DNA from: Torymus aiolomorphi
Taxonomy: Eukaryota; Arthropoda; Insecta; Hymenoptera; Torymidae
Assembly (NCBI GenBank): GCA_036365515.1
Contig: CM070873.1
Coordinates: 215,993,376-216,057,375, forward strand
Direction: 5' to 3'
DNA: 64,000 nucleotides
Shown here one piece after another: positions 39,718 through 52,190 of this stretch (positions are counted from its first letter, which is position 1; each line of letters starts with the position of its first letter). The notes under the pieces were generated by a model, which saw only the letters and a program-made list of their open reading frames with translations, did no database searches and had not been told where the DNA came from. The translations under genes were made by a program, and so were the position numbers.

Positions 39718-42402
39718 TAAACAATTAAAAATCTACGCGTGGAACGCGTGTGGTGGATTATATGCCAAAAGACTTGAATTAGAGTCCCTCTTAATAAATA
39801 ACAAAATAGATATTTGCCGCATAAGTGAAACCTTAATTAAAGATAAACAAAATTTCAACATAAAAAATTATAAAACATATAAAAACAACACTAACAGAGG
39901 CACGGCTATTCTCGTTAAAAATGACATCAGTCACTACGTAATTCCGATTGATCTCGAAAAACTAGAAGCCACAGCTATAAAAATTAAAACGCGAGGCCAA
40001 GAAGTCGCGATAATATCCACATACAACTCCCCTAGCGTAAAATTCCATAAAGCAGACTACACTAAAATCTTTAAAATAGCCCCGGTTGTTATTGCAGCAG
40101 GTGATTACAATGCAAAATACACCATATGGGGTAGTAGATCTATTAACACACTTGGAAAAAACATTAATAATTTCTGTTTTAAAAATAACCTTTCAGTTCA
40201 TGCACCCCCGGAATTCACACACTATCCATTTAACAAAAAATTAAAACCGGACATAATAGATTTCATGATCTCAAAAAATCTTTATTTTACTACGGATGTA
40301 AACAAAATTCACGAATTAGACTCAGATCACTACCCCATAGAAATCATAGTTAACTTGAGCGCTAAATTCACCACTAACCATCCTAAATATAACTTAGCAA
40401 AAGCAAATTGGAATTCATTTCAAAATCACATAGACAACGCGATTAAAGAGCGCCAAAACGACTTAAATTCAATCGATAATGTAAATCTTGCAATCTTAAA
40501 TTTAACTAACTCAATCTCGGAAGCATTAGAAATCGCAGTACCTAAAAATGAAAATAAAACCGGTGAACCCCCCCAGCCACAAACAATACTTGATTTAATT
40601 AACTCCAGAAATAAAAACATACGAGAAAACCATGTCAGGCCAAATCTTCTACTAAAACTAGAAATAAATCACCAAAGGAAAAAAATCGATAAAATGATTA
40701 AAGAATTTAAATGTAACACGTGGAATAACACAGTTAAAAAATTAAATATTAAAGATAACAGCCTCTGAAGAATGACAAACGGTCTAACGCGTAAACAAAC
40801 AAATATTCCAGCTCTTAAAAACGAAAATAATGAAATTAAATACTTTTTTCCAGAAGACAAAGCTAACGCATTTGGAACGCATTTCGCTAATACATTTACC
40901 CCGCATAAAAACGAATCCGAAGAAGCAAAGCTCTTCACCACAGAAACAGACCGCATGGTTTCCTCGTAATTAAACCATCTGGAAATTACGGACCCTAAAT
41001 ATAAAGCCAAACCATTAGAAATCAAAAACTATATTAAAAGAACTAAAAACAATAAAGCCCCCGGACCGGATAAAATCACTAATTGCATGCTTAAACATCT
41101 ACCCTCCAGCGCCATAAGTTATATCTCGAAAATTCTTAATGCTTGCTTCGATTTAAATTATTTCCCTACAGAGTGGAAAAAAGCAACTATCTTAGTGTTT
41201 GCTAAACCCGGTAAAGATCTAACCATGACCACCAGCTACAGACCCATAAGTTTACTAAATACAATGAGCAAAACTTTCGAATCAATCATAATCGACAGAC
41301 TTAAACGATAAACTTCGACTCCGAGCAGAACAATTTGGCTTTAGAGATGAACACTCGACAGTACAGGCCATACTTAGACTAACAGAAGACATCACGAAAA
41401 ACTTTAACTGCAACAGAAATACAGGCGCGGTTTTTCTGGACGTCGCGAAGGCTTTTGACAGCGTGTGGATAAACAGACTAATCCGCAAGCTGATTGAAGC
41501 CAAAATAAATAAAAATTTAATTCACCTACTAGCATATATCATATTTAAAAAATAGAAAATTTAAAGTAAAACTAAATGACGTAGAATCTAAAGAATTTAA
41601 TATCCGTGCAGGCATACCACAAGGTAGCCTATTCGGTCCTATACTTTTCATCATTTACATCAATGACCTTCCAACCGTTGAAGGAGTAAAAATAGGAATT
41701 TACGCAGATGACACGGCCGCGTGGGATACCTCGTGGAGCAATCCCAAAATAGTAAAACTTTTAAACGAATTCCTTAATAAAGTAAAACACTGGACAACAT
41801 TATGGCGCATAAAAATAAACGCTTCTAAATCAGAATCAATCCTTTTCTCGTGTAAAAAAAAATCAACACGGGATCTAGATTCGCCTAATCTAAACAACGA
41901 GTCTATAGAATGGGAAAATAAAGTAAAATATCTAGGGGTAATGCTTGATAAAAAATTAAGTTACACAGCCCACATTAATAACACGTGTAACAAAGCAATA
42001 GAAGCCACAATGAAACTCAAACCAATCTTAAATAATCACTCAGCACTAAATATAAATAACGCAGTAATAATTTATAAAATGATAATAAGACCCATCTTAA
42101 CCTACGCCTCGACGATCTGGGCCAACACAAATAAATCTAATCACCAAAAAATACAAACGGTACAGAATAAAACACTCCGCACAATTTTAAACGCCCCTAG
42201 ATACACTAAAAACACTCTAATTCATAAAGATTTAAATGTAGAGTACATTAAAGACTACATCAAAGAAGCCGGCAAAAACTTCTACAACAGAATTTCGGAA
42301 TCAAAATATCAAATCAGTAAAAACCTAGGCAACTACGACTCTGACGCGAGAGACAAATACAAGAGACCTAAAGACTTTTTGCATATAGATCCATCCACAT
42401 AA
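39704..42402 (+). pseudogene. LINE ORF2 (AP endonuclease and reverse transcriptase), broken
   Basis: ATG 39704 starts MEQENKQLKIYAWNACGG. The endonuclease (39725-40350) has WGSRSIN, ACD-type AAGDYNAK and catalytic LDSDHYPI. A TGA at 40766 replaces an expected Trp, and a TAA at 40967 follows. RT blocks are present: NNKAPGPDKI, YRPISLLNTMSKTFE, FLDVAKAFDSVW, GIPQGSLFGP, IYADDTA (YADD box near 41701) and VKYLGVMLDKKLSY. Frameshifts occur at about 41308 and 41552. The C-terminal region to 42402 is open. Order and motifs are those of the Jockey clade. Confidence 0.88.
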
Positions 42403-42780
42403 ATCCTAGTAAATAACGCAAATTTACGATGTTTCAGATACAACAGATCCAAGCCGAGGACAAATGCAGATATACCAGATTTACCTTCCCCTTACTAATC
42501 TTTTTCTTTCAGGGTTACAACAAGAAGACGCACCTCATACATTAAACTCTCTCTCTCTCCTTTCACGCAAAAGGAGACGCAACGACGCCATGCCGGCGGC
42601 TGATATTCAGTGCGCCTCAAAACCGCAACGAATACCTGACCGGACCGGCTGGCGGATGCGGCGTCTCCCTCTGGGTGAATCTTTTTCCTCTAAACTTTCT
42701 GCCGCATATCACCTTTATCTACCTATATAAATTACTCATCTATTTTTTCTGTCTAATAAAGTCATTCTACGCGTCTCAAC

Positions 42781-43109
42781 AACTAACTTAAGATAAATGG
42801 GTTTTTACTCCTAGCGAGGTTTTTCCCCATTCTAGACTCCACATAGAAGTTCAGCCATACAACCGATTTTGCTCTATAACTTCTGATAGTGTGGTAATGC
42901 CCTCACAGGGCAACGCACAACTTCCTCTTTTTGATTTCCTTCCTTAAGGAGAGGTAACTGGAATCGCCCAAGCTCCTCCTACGTCGATTCATTTCTACGT
43001 AAGGGGCTCCTGGACGGTGATTCGGGCAGGCTGTACCTCACTGATAGGGGGCGACGGAGAGGGCCCCCACCATCCCTTCTTTCTTTCTTTAGCTATGCTA
43101 CGCTACGCT
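42781..43109. other. Flank between the LINE and the hairpin cluster
   Basis: Moderately GC-rich, with short A-rich and T-rich runs near 42940 and 43070. No gene was supported. Confidence 0.3.
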
Positions 43110-43913
43110 GCGCTGCGCTACGCTGTCGCATTGATTACTTGTAGACCTCGTCGTTGATTGGCTAATATTTAAATGTTAGCCAATCAGCAACGTGGTCTAC
43201 AAGTAATCAATGCGACAGCGTAGCGCAGCGCTTATGTACATTCTCCCTCACGCGAACCGTTGGGTGGGGGTAACTGCCAACTGTGAAAAAAACAGGTGTT
43301 CACGGAGAAGTGTATATTTTTTACAGTTGGCTGTTACCCCCACCCTACGGTTCGCGTGATATCACAGGCTATCACGAACGTCCGTGTCAGTGTCAGTGAA
43401 TCCACATTGCATGCTGTATGCTGTATGCCGTATGCCGTATGCCGTCAGAAAAATAGTTGTTGTCCAAAATCTATAATATTTATAACTCTATGGTTACAAT
43501 TCCTATAGGATTTATAACCATAGAGTTATAAATCCTATAGATTTCAGACAACAACTTTTTTTCTGACGGCATACGGCATGCAATGTGGATTCACTGTGTG
43601 ATATCACGCTTGTCACTCTATTGGAGACATAGCCTTAGTGGCTCTTTTTTGCACGGCGTTTAGCGCCCTCGCTGCGCTCGGGCACTAACCTCACCCCGTG
43701 CAAAAAAGAGCCACTTTAGTGATTAGTCACACGTATCGTGATATACTACTATACCACTCTAACCTCAAAATCACAACTTTGATATGATTTTTTGGCGCTC
43801 GTGGTATAAAATACCGTTCGAAACTAGTGCGTAAGTCGATTATTTAGGTGCTGTGACTTTTTCGCACTCGCTTCGCTCATGCAAAAAGTCACACCAGCTA
43901 AATAATCGACTTC
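43110..43913. repeat. Cluster of five small palindromic elements
   Basis: In order: 43110-43231 (gtcgcattgattacttgtag / ctacaagtaatcaatgcgac, around a second pair gattggctaatattt / aaatgttagccaatc); 43250-43358 (cacgcgaaccgttgggtggg / ccaccctacggttcgcg); 43394-43596 (CAGTGAATCC MITE copy 2); 43634-43719 (agtggctcttttttgcacgg / ccgtgcaaaaaagagccact, centre ccctcgctgcgctcggg); 43827-43913 (gaagtcgattattt-type arms, centre cactcgcttcgctc). Confidence 0.8.
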
Positions 43914-44494
43914 CCCACCCGTGTCGAAATGTACTAATCTAAACCTATAGACATATGCCCTATTTTTCAAAGTATCATGTACTCCCATATTTGAAAACCC
44001 CGTATATAAACAGTGTTAAAAATAATAAGAAATTTATTAAAAAAAAAGTAAGTCAGACTACCTGTCCATCATGGCCCAGCCTTGCACCTTGTCACTCGTC
44101 TGGCAATTACGGGCATACCTGTACAGGCCCTGACTTTCACGTTAAATTAATTTCTACTCGGGCTAAGTCATGTAGAATTAAAAAAGTGACAACTTAAAAA
44201 ATCACTCTTTGTTTGAAATTGATACAAAAATGTCATACGGCATTAATGAAATATTACATGGTAAATATCTATCTACTAATTCCAAATGAAATTATATATT
44301 TTAGTTTATAATTATTTTTTTCATCCAAATAATTTTTAGAGTCGTGGTTAAATATTTTGAGAACATTATTAATATTATTATTATATGATACTGATATGAT
44401 TTTTTCATGTTTAACTTTTTATTTATATTAAAATGAAAACTTTTACTTATAAGATTATTAAAATATATGCTACCCTGTCGTAAATTTGGCATGT
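43914..44494. other. Intergenic AT-rich stretch
   Basis: Contains a GC-richer block at 44058-44150 (tacctgtccatcatggccca) that begins at a gtaagtc and could resemble an exon edge. The frame through it (43955-44197) has no recognisable protein, so I make no gene call. Confidence 0.3.
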
Positions 44495-45245
44495 TCTTGT
44501 TTGTGCACATAAGGATTGTGCACATATTTATTGTGCACAGATAGCATTGGTACAGATCTATATATATAGATATATGCCAATGTTAAAATGTGCACAATTA
44601 ATATGTGCACAATCAGTATGTGCATAAACAAGAACACGTCGTAAATTTTAAATGTTAATAACAGTTAATAACTGTTAAAAATTATTTATAACTATTTAGA
44701 ACTGTTTATAACTGTTTATAAGTGTTACAAAATGTATGATTTTGGACACATGTTTTCTAATTATAATACTTTGTAACAGTTTCAAACAGTTTTTAATACT
44801 TTTAAACACTTTCAAACAGTTTCAAATAATTTTAAATTTGATATATTTCAGGAAATATTAATAATTAATAAATTATTATTATTATTAATAATTAATAAAT
44901 TATTATTATTATTAATAATTAATAATTATTTAATAACCTCATTATTATAATCATGAGAATCAAGGAGTGCGGGAGCACTCCTAAGGCAAGTAACAGTCAA
45001 ACAATGCAGAAAAAGCCTAAGGAGTGTTTAATTATACTAATAATTAATTATTACTATGTTAATAATAATAATTAATAAATATTTAAAAGTTATTAAATAA
45101 TTTAATAACTCTTACAAACTGTTAAAAACTGTTGAAAAATGTTACAAACAGTTACAAACGAGTAATAACGTCCAAAATCCTACATTTTGTAACATTTTTA
45201 AACAGTTTATAACTCTTTCTACCAGTTTTTAATATTTTTGAACAA
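44495..45245. repeat. Inverted repeats built of tgtgcacaat and aactgttaaa units
   Basis: 44495-44650 is a palindrome with two or three tandem tgtgcacaataNta motifs per arm (ttcttgtttgtgcacataag / tatgtgcataaacaagaac). 44650-44860 and 45085-45245 form a second inverted pair made of aactgttaaaa-like decamers with tccaaaatc-tacattttgt-aac. Its loop holds attaataattaataaattatt repeats and a gagtgcgggagcactc hairpin (44964). Confidence 0.7.
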
Positions 45246-45711
45246 AAATATTTCCGCTATAGGGTAGTGAGATACGTAACAGAGGTACTGCGCTTATCCA
45301 ACGTTTGGTTACGTTAAATTTTAAATTACTATACTTAATAATTTGAATATCTGATTTTAGTGCTTGTATAGTAGATATAACTTAGGAATGAGAAAAATGT
45401 AACGTGATGTAATAGAGAGCTGTATGCGCAAATCGCAATTAAGTATTGACGCATATAGATCAAATGAGATATAGTATTTATATATTTCTATGAAATATTG
45501 TGAAATATTATTCGTTAGTAAAAAACAATGAGTATACCTGAACGCAGAGATAAGAGAAAAGACAATTTATTTAGTAATAATAAAAGTCGGAATTAAAAAA
45601 AAATTTCAAGGATAACAGTAGCTATATATATAGTTGCACAATAAAGTGTATCTAATCTAATCTGTCTCACGTTCGGGCGCGCGTAGACTCAGTAGAGCCA
45701 CATAACACCAG

Positions 45712-45990
<279 letters not shown>

Positions 45991-46724
45991 GCAAACGGAG
46001 CAAGTGAGAGTCACAGACTCACTGCGAGTGTGAGAGCGCGACGAGGAGAGACGAGAGGGGAAAAGGCACGACGTGGCCGTTATCTTGCCCTGGCGCGCGC
46101 AGCGCAGCAGTAGAGTAGAGCTAGAGCAGACTGCGCGCAGCGCGCGACGGGAAGAACGCGCTCGCGCGCTTGTCGCGCTTGCTAGAGCCTTTGCAGAATG
46201 TGCATATTATTCGGTGTGTACTAATAGTGTACTCCACGGTGTCGACTTGCTCTTTTTCCTCTTAATTCGTCGCAGTCACGGTCGTGGGCATGCCGTAATC
46301 ATGCATTTCGCCCTTATCGCCTGATCAATGGCCAGAAGCCGGAAGCGAAGCGCGCCGTGTCATGCGTCCAACTGTCAGGAGGCTGACAAGTCTGATCGGC
46401 CGAGTTATCCACTGCCGTCAAAGAGTTATTATCACTGTGAGCGAGGGCTGCCACTGCTGCTAGGCGCCCACAATACTTTATCTTTTTTACCTATCCTGTA
46501 AGTGCGTAGTGTAGAGTGTAGACGGTTCTTAGCCCGTAGAGGTAGTCACGTAGTACGGTAGTACATAGTCACAAGCCCTCCACATCATAATAAGTATATA
46601 TATTTATATCTACATATATACGTATGCTAACGGTGTGTTAGCCCTGCGGATTGGCATTTGCCGCTGGGCCGTTGCGAGGAAAATCGCCGACGGAGGTGGA
46701 GCGGACGTTACAGGAGCAGCAACG
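45991..46724 (+). promoter_or_regulatory. Putative ANKRD13 promoter and 5' UTR, CpG-rich
   Basis: CpG-rich sequence (cgcgcgcagcgcagcag, gcgctcgcgcgcttgtcgcg) directly before ANKRD13 exon 1, in contrast to the AT-rich surroundings. In-frame open sequence continues upstream of the chosen ATG to about 46635 without another ATG. No TATA box is evident near a probable start. Confidence 0.45.
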
Positions 46725-49700
46725 ATGGTGACGATCGAGGAGATCAAGAGGAGGTATCCGCTGCACTGGTTCGTGTGGAACAATGACCATGCCGAGCTCG
46801 ACAGGCTGCTCGTGACAAGACAGGTGGGTTGTATTTTTTTGCTCGACTCTGTTTAGGTAGTTTGTTGAATGCTGTTTGTTAGTCGGGTAGGAAGAGTTGC
46901 GCCTTATTCTCGCGTGTCTGCTGTCGGTTGTAGTTTTCTGTTACGTTTTATTGATCTACCGCGTGCTATACCAAGATAAAGCTGCCGCGATTTTTTTTCC
47001 TTTTATTTATTATCACTTTTTTATCAAAAAATATTTCTTTTGAGAATTTTTAAAATTTTATTAAGTAATTTTTGTATCTTTCCTTTACATTTCAAATAAC
47101 TATTTATACAAGATTATTGTTTCAATGTTTACATTTAGGTAATATAATACAATAATACATGTGAGTAAATTTTAACTCAATAAAATATAATGTCAAATAT
47201 CTGAGTCTTTCTATTTGAATTATACATAGATTTTGATATAAGATTTGGAGATTGCAGTACTGAAAAATAGTTTTTATGAAGCCTCTTATATGAAAGAAGC
47301 CATATAAACTTACTTCCTAGTTGATATGTTTTATATATTTTTTATTCAGTTTTTCTTTTTCTTTTTGTCATTAAGAATTACTTATGTATATAATAAATAT
47401 ACTTTTTAAAGTGTATAATTTATGAAGATACATATTTTCATTTTAGCATGACATTGAACTTCACGACAACAGAGGCAGATCACCATTAATGTTGGCTGTA
47501 ACATTGGGTCATATAGACTCTGCTATGGTTTTACTTCAACACGAGGCTAATGTTAATACAGAAAATACGCAAGGTTGGAGTGGTAGGTCTCCTAATAAAT
47601 CAATTATTAAAGCTGTTTTTAATTTTGATTATAGTTGTTACAATTATATAAATTTATGATTATAATTTGTTATAGTTATATAAATTTAGGTTTTGGATAT
47701 ACAATTTGTTAATTAAAAAATTGTAGATGTTCTTAACAACCCTGCAATTTAATCTGTATTGTTATTCAGTTGTTCAAGAGGCTGTTGGTACTGGTAATCC
47801 AGAATTACTGCAGAGTGTACTAGCAAGGCGGGACTATCAAAGATATTGTAATCGAGTGGCTGGTATTCCAGAATTACTTCATAAACTTAAACAAGTAAAT
47901 AAAATTTTCATAGCAATTTCGATATAGTTATTACCAAAATCATTGTTATCAAAATGCATAAACGTTTTTTTAACATTTAGGCACCAGATTTTTACGTTGA
48001 AATGAAATGGGAATTCACTAGTTGGGGTAAGAATATTTTATTAAGAGTTGTGTTATTTCGTGTTTATTTTGCCAAAATTTAAAAAAATTATATATTTATA
48101 TGTATTTATATATATATATATTTATCATAGTTCCTCTTGCTTCCCGAATGTGTCCAAGTGATACCTATAAAGTTTATAAACAAGGTAGTAATGTTCGCAT
48201 AGACACTACACTGCTTGGTTTTGATCATGCAAACTGGCAAAGAGGAAATCGTAGTTATGTTTTTAAAGGACAAAGTAAGTAAATTTTTGTTGCTTCATAT
48301 CTATATTTAATTAAGAAATTTCAAATGAATGAAATAACATTATTTTTTCTTGAAAATAATAAGTAATATTCATACTAGATATAAAAAAAGGTCAATTCAA
48401 ATAATTGTTGTTATAAAATACATTTACATCAAATATTCTAAACTTTTTTACAAAGATTTATTATTTTTAAATGTTCTCTCATTATATACTTAAATTTATT
48501 AAAAACAATTTATTGTTAGTGCAACAAGCTCAAAATGTACCAGTGGCTATTAGATGTGAACGCAGTTATGTGTTCAGCATGCAAAGAGGTCATTCAGGTG
48601 AATGCCCATACCTTGTAGTTAACATTTAGAAAACTTTGTATTTTTAAATATGCTTTATCAAATGAATAATTATACTCAATTTAAAAATATTGTAGATACT
48701 ATTAAAGCTATTTCAATGATTCATAAAATTGTACCCTAGAATATTCCTGTATTCTGCTAAACGAATGATTTTTTTATTGAATAAATATAAAATATGTACA
48801 AATAATTGTTTTGTATAATTATAGATGATGGTGCTACAATGATGGAAATCGATCATGAAACAAGAAAGGTGTATGTAGAGCATATGAAACTTCTTGGTGA
48901 CGATAATGTACAATTCATGGAGCCAACAGAAGAAAGTGTTTTAGCACGATTAACAAATCCAATTGTGACAACTTACGTAGATACTGATAAAATTAGTTTT
49001 GAAAGGTATGTAATATGTATACTAAATTTCAATTATAATTGTATATTTAATATTCATAATTTCGATTATATTTTTAGAAATAAAGCTGGATTATGGGGCT
49101 GGAGATCAGATAAAAGTGAAGTAGTGAATGGTCATGAATGTAAAGTATTCAGTGCTAGTAATGTAGAACTAATAACAAAAACAAGACTAGAACACCTTTC
49201 TGAAGCAGATAAAATTAGGGCTAAATCTCCTCGGACCCCTTTACAATCATTTCTTGGTATTGCTGAACAAACACAACAGGAAGGTGCTGCTGCGATTAGT
49301 GTAATTATATTTTTGATGAATTTTAAATATTTTGTCTTTTTTTTATATAAAAAAATTACTAAAATTAGAAACTTAAGAATGCATACTTTAATTTTATTTT
49401 AATGTTACTCATTACTTCATACATTTTTTATATTTTATATATATATTTTATGTTTTAGGAAGAGTATACAAATGTTGGCAATCCTTGTAATATAACACCT
49501 CAAGAATATTTTGATCCAGAAGTTGATTTAAGTACAAGAGATATTGGTAGGCCAAGAGAAATAAATACAAAAGTACAGAAATTTAAGGTAATATCATAAA
49601 TGATTCTTAACAGTCATTTGTAATTTACAATAATATTTACATTTAAAATTTTTCTACTGTACAGGCAACTTTATGGCTAAGTGAAGAATATCCGCTTAGT

Positions 49701-50464
49701 CTGCAAGAACAAATTATGCCAATTGTAGATCTAATGGCTATAACTAGTTCCCATTTTGCTAAATTGAAAGATTTTATACAAATGCAATTGCCATCGGGAT
49801 TCCCTGTCAAAATAGGTCATTTTTTATTTTACTAATAGTATCACAAGACATTTTTTAAATATATACTTATGTTGTTTATTTTGTATTATAGAAATTCCTT
49901 TATTTCATATTTTAAATGCCAGGATTACATTTGGAAACATCTTCGGATTAGACCAAGAAGTGCCGCATGTCGGTCGCTTAGAAGAAGCGAACCGATTAAC
50001 TTGTCTTCTAGATGATGTATGCTTTGAAGCTCCTGTAGGATACACAAAACTAGGTAATTTTAATGCAAGTGAAAGTGTTACTCATTAATCACAATTTAAT
50101 TTTTTATTAATTAATATTACTCGTCAAAATAGGTGCTGAAGTGCGGACACAGTTTAGTATTGAAGAAGAAGATGATCTATTACAATTCGCGATACAACAA
50201 AGTCTTATTGATGTCGGTAGTGAACGTGATGAGGTAAATTAAAAAATAAATAATCGTAAAAAAACATATACCCATAATTCTTCAGAAAATTTAAATTTCT
50301 AAAAATATTTATTATGAATATTTCATTCAAGACATTAAATGAAAATATCTTCAAATATTATGTATATGTCATTAGGTGGATATATGGGAAGCTCTAAAAG
50401 CACAAAAACCATCTCGACCATCAACACCAAGTAGGTCTGCAGAAGAAGAGAAACAACTTCAAAG
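46725..50464 (+). CDS. ANKRD13: ANKRD13-family ubiquitin-binding ankyrin protein (3' end not found)
   Basis: Exons: 46725-46823, 47447-47582, 47770-47894, 47981-48026, 48131-48274, 48520-48597 (possible cassette), 48825-49005, 49078-49300, 49459-49587, 49665-49815, 49892-50053, 50133-50233, 50376-50464. All are GT-AG with compatible phases, about 554 codons with the cassette. ANKRD13 proteins bind K63-ubiquitinated receptors on endosomes through UIMs. The N terminus [11 protein letters not shown] is followed by two ankyrin repeats ([35 protein letters not shown]). The family core follows: [79 protein letters not shown]-like [17 protein letters not shown] is in the twelfth exon. It resembles ANKRD13B/D more than 13A. 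The last exon ends in split codon AG; no following UIM exon was found, so the C terminus is missing. Confidence 0.93.
48520..48597 (+). CDS. ANKRD13: Possible cassette exon of ANKRD13 (78 nt)
   Basis: Flanked by ttgttag and gtgaatg. Length is a multiple of three, with phase 1 on both sides. Including it inserts 26 residues ([18 protein letters not shown] among them) between YVFKGQ and [12 protein letters not shown]; skipping it gives [15 protein letters not shown], which is closer to vertebrate ANKRD13B. The frame is open throughout. Alternatively it may be a constitutive lineage-specific insertion. Confidence 0.5.
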
Positions 50465-50741
50465 GTAATAAGAATTTTTAAGTATTGTGAATGTTGTGAT
50501 TAGATGTTTGCTATGAAATGTGCTTAATTAGATATTTATAATAATTTTTTCAATTATTGATTTTGCATGTTTTCTATCCTGTCAAAATAAACACAGTCAG
50601 GTAGGTTACAAAAAACATTGTTTCTTAAGTCTTATGATTAAACACTTTTGTCTTAAAGAAGTAAATAAGTTTTCGTTATCGTAGCATATTTGGCAATAAT
50701 TAGTATACACAAAAATACCCTCTTGTCCCCCCCCATCTCAT

Positions 50742-50945
50742 CTTTTTTTTTGTTTGTTTTTTTTTTTATTTTATACGGGCATTAACCAGCCTTGAAACGA
50801 TACAATTAAGAGAACACATCGGTTTGGCATATTATTTAACGTAGGGCCATCTCGCAGTAGAGCCAATAGCAGAGAGCCGAAGATGGGATCCGAACTCAGG
50901 GACTGCCGGATACTAATCGGGCACTAGACGTTCTCCAGTAAACAA
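50742..50945 (-). mobile_element. tRNA-derived SINE with poly(A) tail
   Basis: On - the head reads gtctagtgcccgattagtat (A-box-like) and, about 30 bp on, gagttcggatcccatc (B box GTTCGGATCC). A body of about 110 bp follows, then an A-rich tail (the T-rich run at 50745-50775 on +). This order, with RNA polymerase III boxes first and a tail at the end, is that of a tRNA-derived SINE. The family was not identified. It lies downstream of the last visible ANKRD13 exon. Confidence 0.6.
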
Positions 50946-51169
50946 ATTCTTCCAAATTTTTTTTAAAACTTCGTGACACATTAATTTAGTGATTATGCAT
51001 TGCTGTCCAACAAAACATAGGTTGCGATATTAAAAACTGAAATATTCGACTTAAAAGTTTGCATTTTTAACATGGGAACCCTATGTTGAGTCCGTCGTAG
51101 CGATATATTTTTATGAATTGTGAAGTGAGTTTTTCCAAACTTTTTCTAAAAAAGTAATATGTAACACTA

Positions 51170-52190
51170 CAGGATATACACATTCTTTCTTACACCATCA
51201 TTTTTTATTATTTTTGGAGTAGTGTACAGAGGCTCGTGGAGGGTTTCTATCATAAATAATATTTGTAGATCACAATTTTTTGCGATATCGATGAAGTTGA
51301 GCACCACTGCTATAAGAGACCGTCCTACTGAGCTACTAAACCCTACTGAAAAAACTCACGTGAGATCTCAGGCCAAAATCTCATCTGAAATTCTGGTCCG
51401 CGAGCTGCTAAAATCCCTTTAGTAATAAAAAATGAGTGTCTAGGAATTAGGAGTCGCCTATTAGGTTACGCAACCCCCCAGATAAGTTCAAAAATCTATG
51501 TTTTGAAGCGATTTAGCCATTTTTTACATTTTTAGAAATTTTACACATGAGATCTCACGTGAGATCTCACGTGAGATTTCACATGAGAAATTTGAAACAT
51601 GAGATTCCACGTGAGATCTCACGTGAGATCTCATGTGTCAAATTTCTAAAAATGTATAAAATGGCTAAAACGCTTCAAAACGTAGATTTTTGAACTTATC
51701 TGGGGGTGGCGTAACCTAATAGGCGACTCCTAATTTTCAGAAACTGATTTTTTATCATTGAAGGAATTTTAGCAGCTCGCTGTCCAGAATTTCAGATGAG
51801 ATTTTGGCGTGAGATCTCACCTCAGATCTCACGTGAGTTTTTTCAGTAGGGAACCTTACAAACCCTGCTGTTGTTGCAAAGATCTTATAAAATCTGACAA
51901 AAAGGGGGTAGAGCCCGAATAATCCATGTAGTTTTTGGACCAGAATCTACAAATTTTTATCTTGTATAAAAACTGTTAGAGAAGGTCCCCTCTCTTCCCG
52001 CGCGTGTCCCCGCTCACCGCGCACCTCCTCGCGCAGCCTACGAACTCGGCGTTTGTTGAAGGACGTTCTCCGACTCAAATTCATTAATATCGCGAAAATT
52101 GTGATTTAAAAATATTATTTACAATGAAAACCCTTCATGAGTCTCTATACATTACTCCAAAAATAAAAAAAAATGTCAGTGTAAGATAAA
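51170..52190. repeat. Palindrome within a palindrome, centred on gtgagatctcac motifs
   Basis: The outer arms (51190-51330 and 51860-52180) share accatcattttttattattt-type sequence, gggtttctatcataaataat and attttttgcgatatcgatga, with inverted forms near 52080-52170. The inner palindrome (51343-51852) runs from actgaaaaaactcacgtgag to ctcacgtgagttttttcagt. It pairs gaattaggagtcgcctatta with taataggcgactcctaattt and is centred on tandem gtgagatctcac / cacgtgagat units. Confidence 0.85.

Larger units (their letters stand above)
38040..42780 (+). mobile_element. Jockey-clade non-LTR retrotransposon (LINE), inactive
   Basis: A 5' UTR (38040-38298) precedes a Gag-like ORF1 with zinc knuckles and an ORF2 with an apurinic endonuclease and a reverse transcriptase. 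Both reading frames are broken. The 3' part (42403-42780) contains ctctctctctc and an ataaagtc near 42757 and is probably the 3' UTR. No poly(A) tail or clear target duplication was found, so exact ends are uncertain. Confidence 0.8.
37914..43638. mobile_element. Composite inverted-repeat element enclosing a LINE and several MITEs
   Basis: The left end has ggctgtgtctacaacagagt, gacaagcgtgatatcacg, cacggacgttcgtga and gagaatgtacataagcgctg. The right side has these inverted and in reverse order: cagcgcttatgtacattctc (43226), tcacgaacgtccgtg (43373), cgtgatatcac variants, and actctattggagacatagcc (43616). The interior holds a Jockey-type LINE (38040-42780) and small palindromes at 43110-43231, 43250-43358 and 43394-43596. 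An outer element was evidently hit repeatedly. Confidence 0.65.

Noticed and set aside
43955..44197. Possible exon at 44058-44150 next to a gtaagtc
   Set aside because: The product is not recognisable and no partner exon was found.
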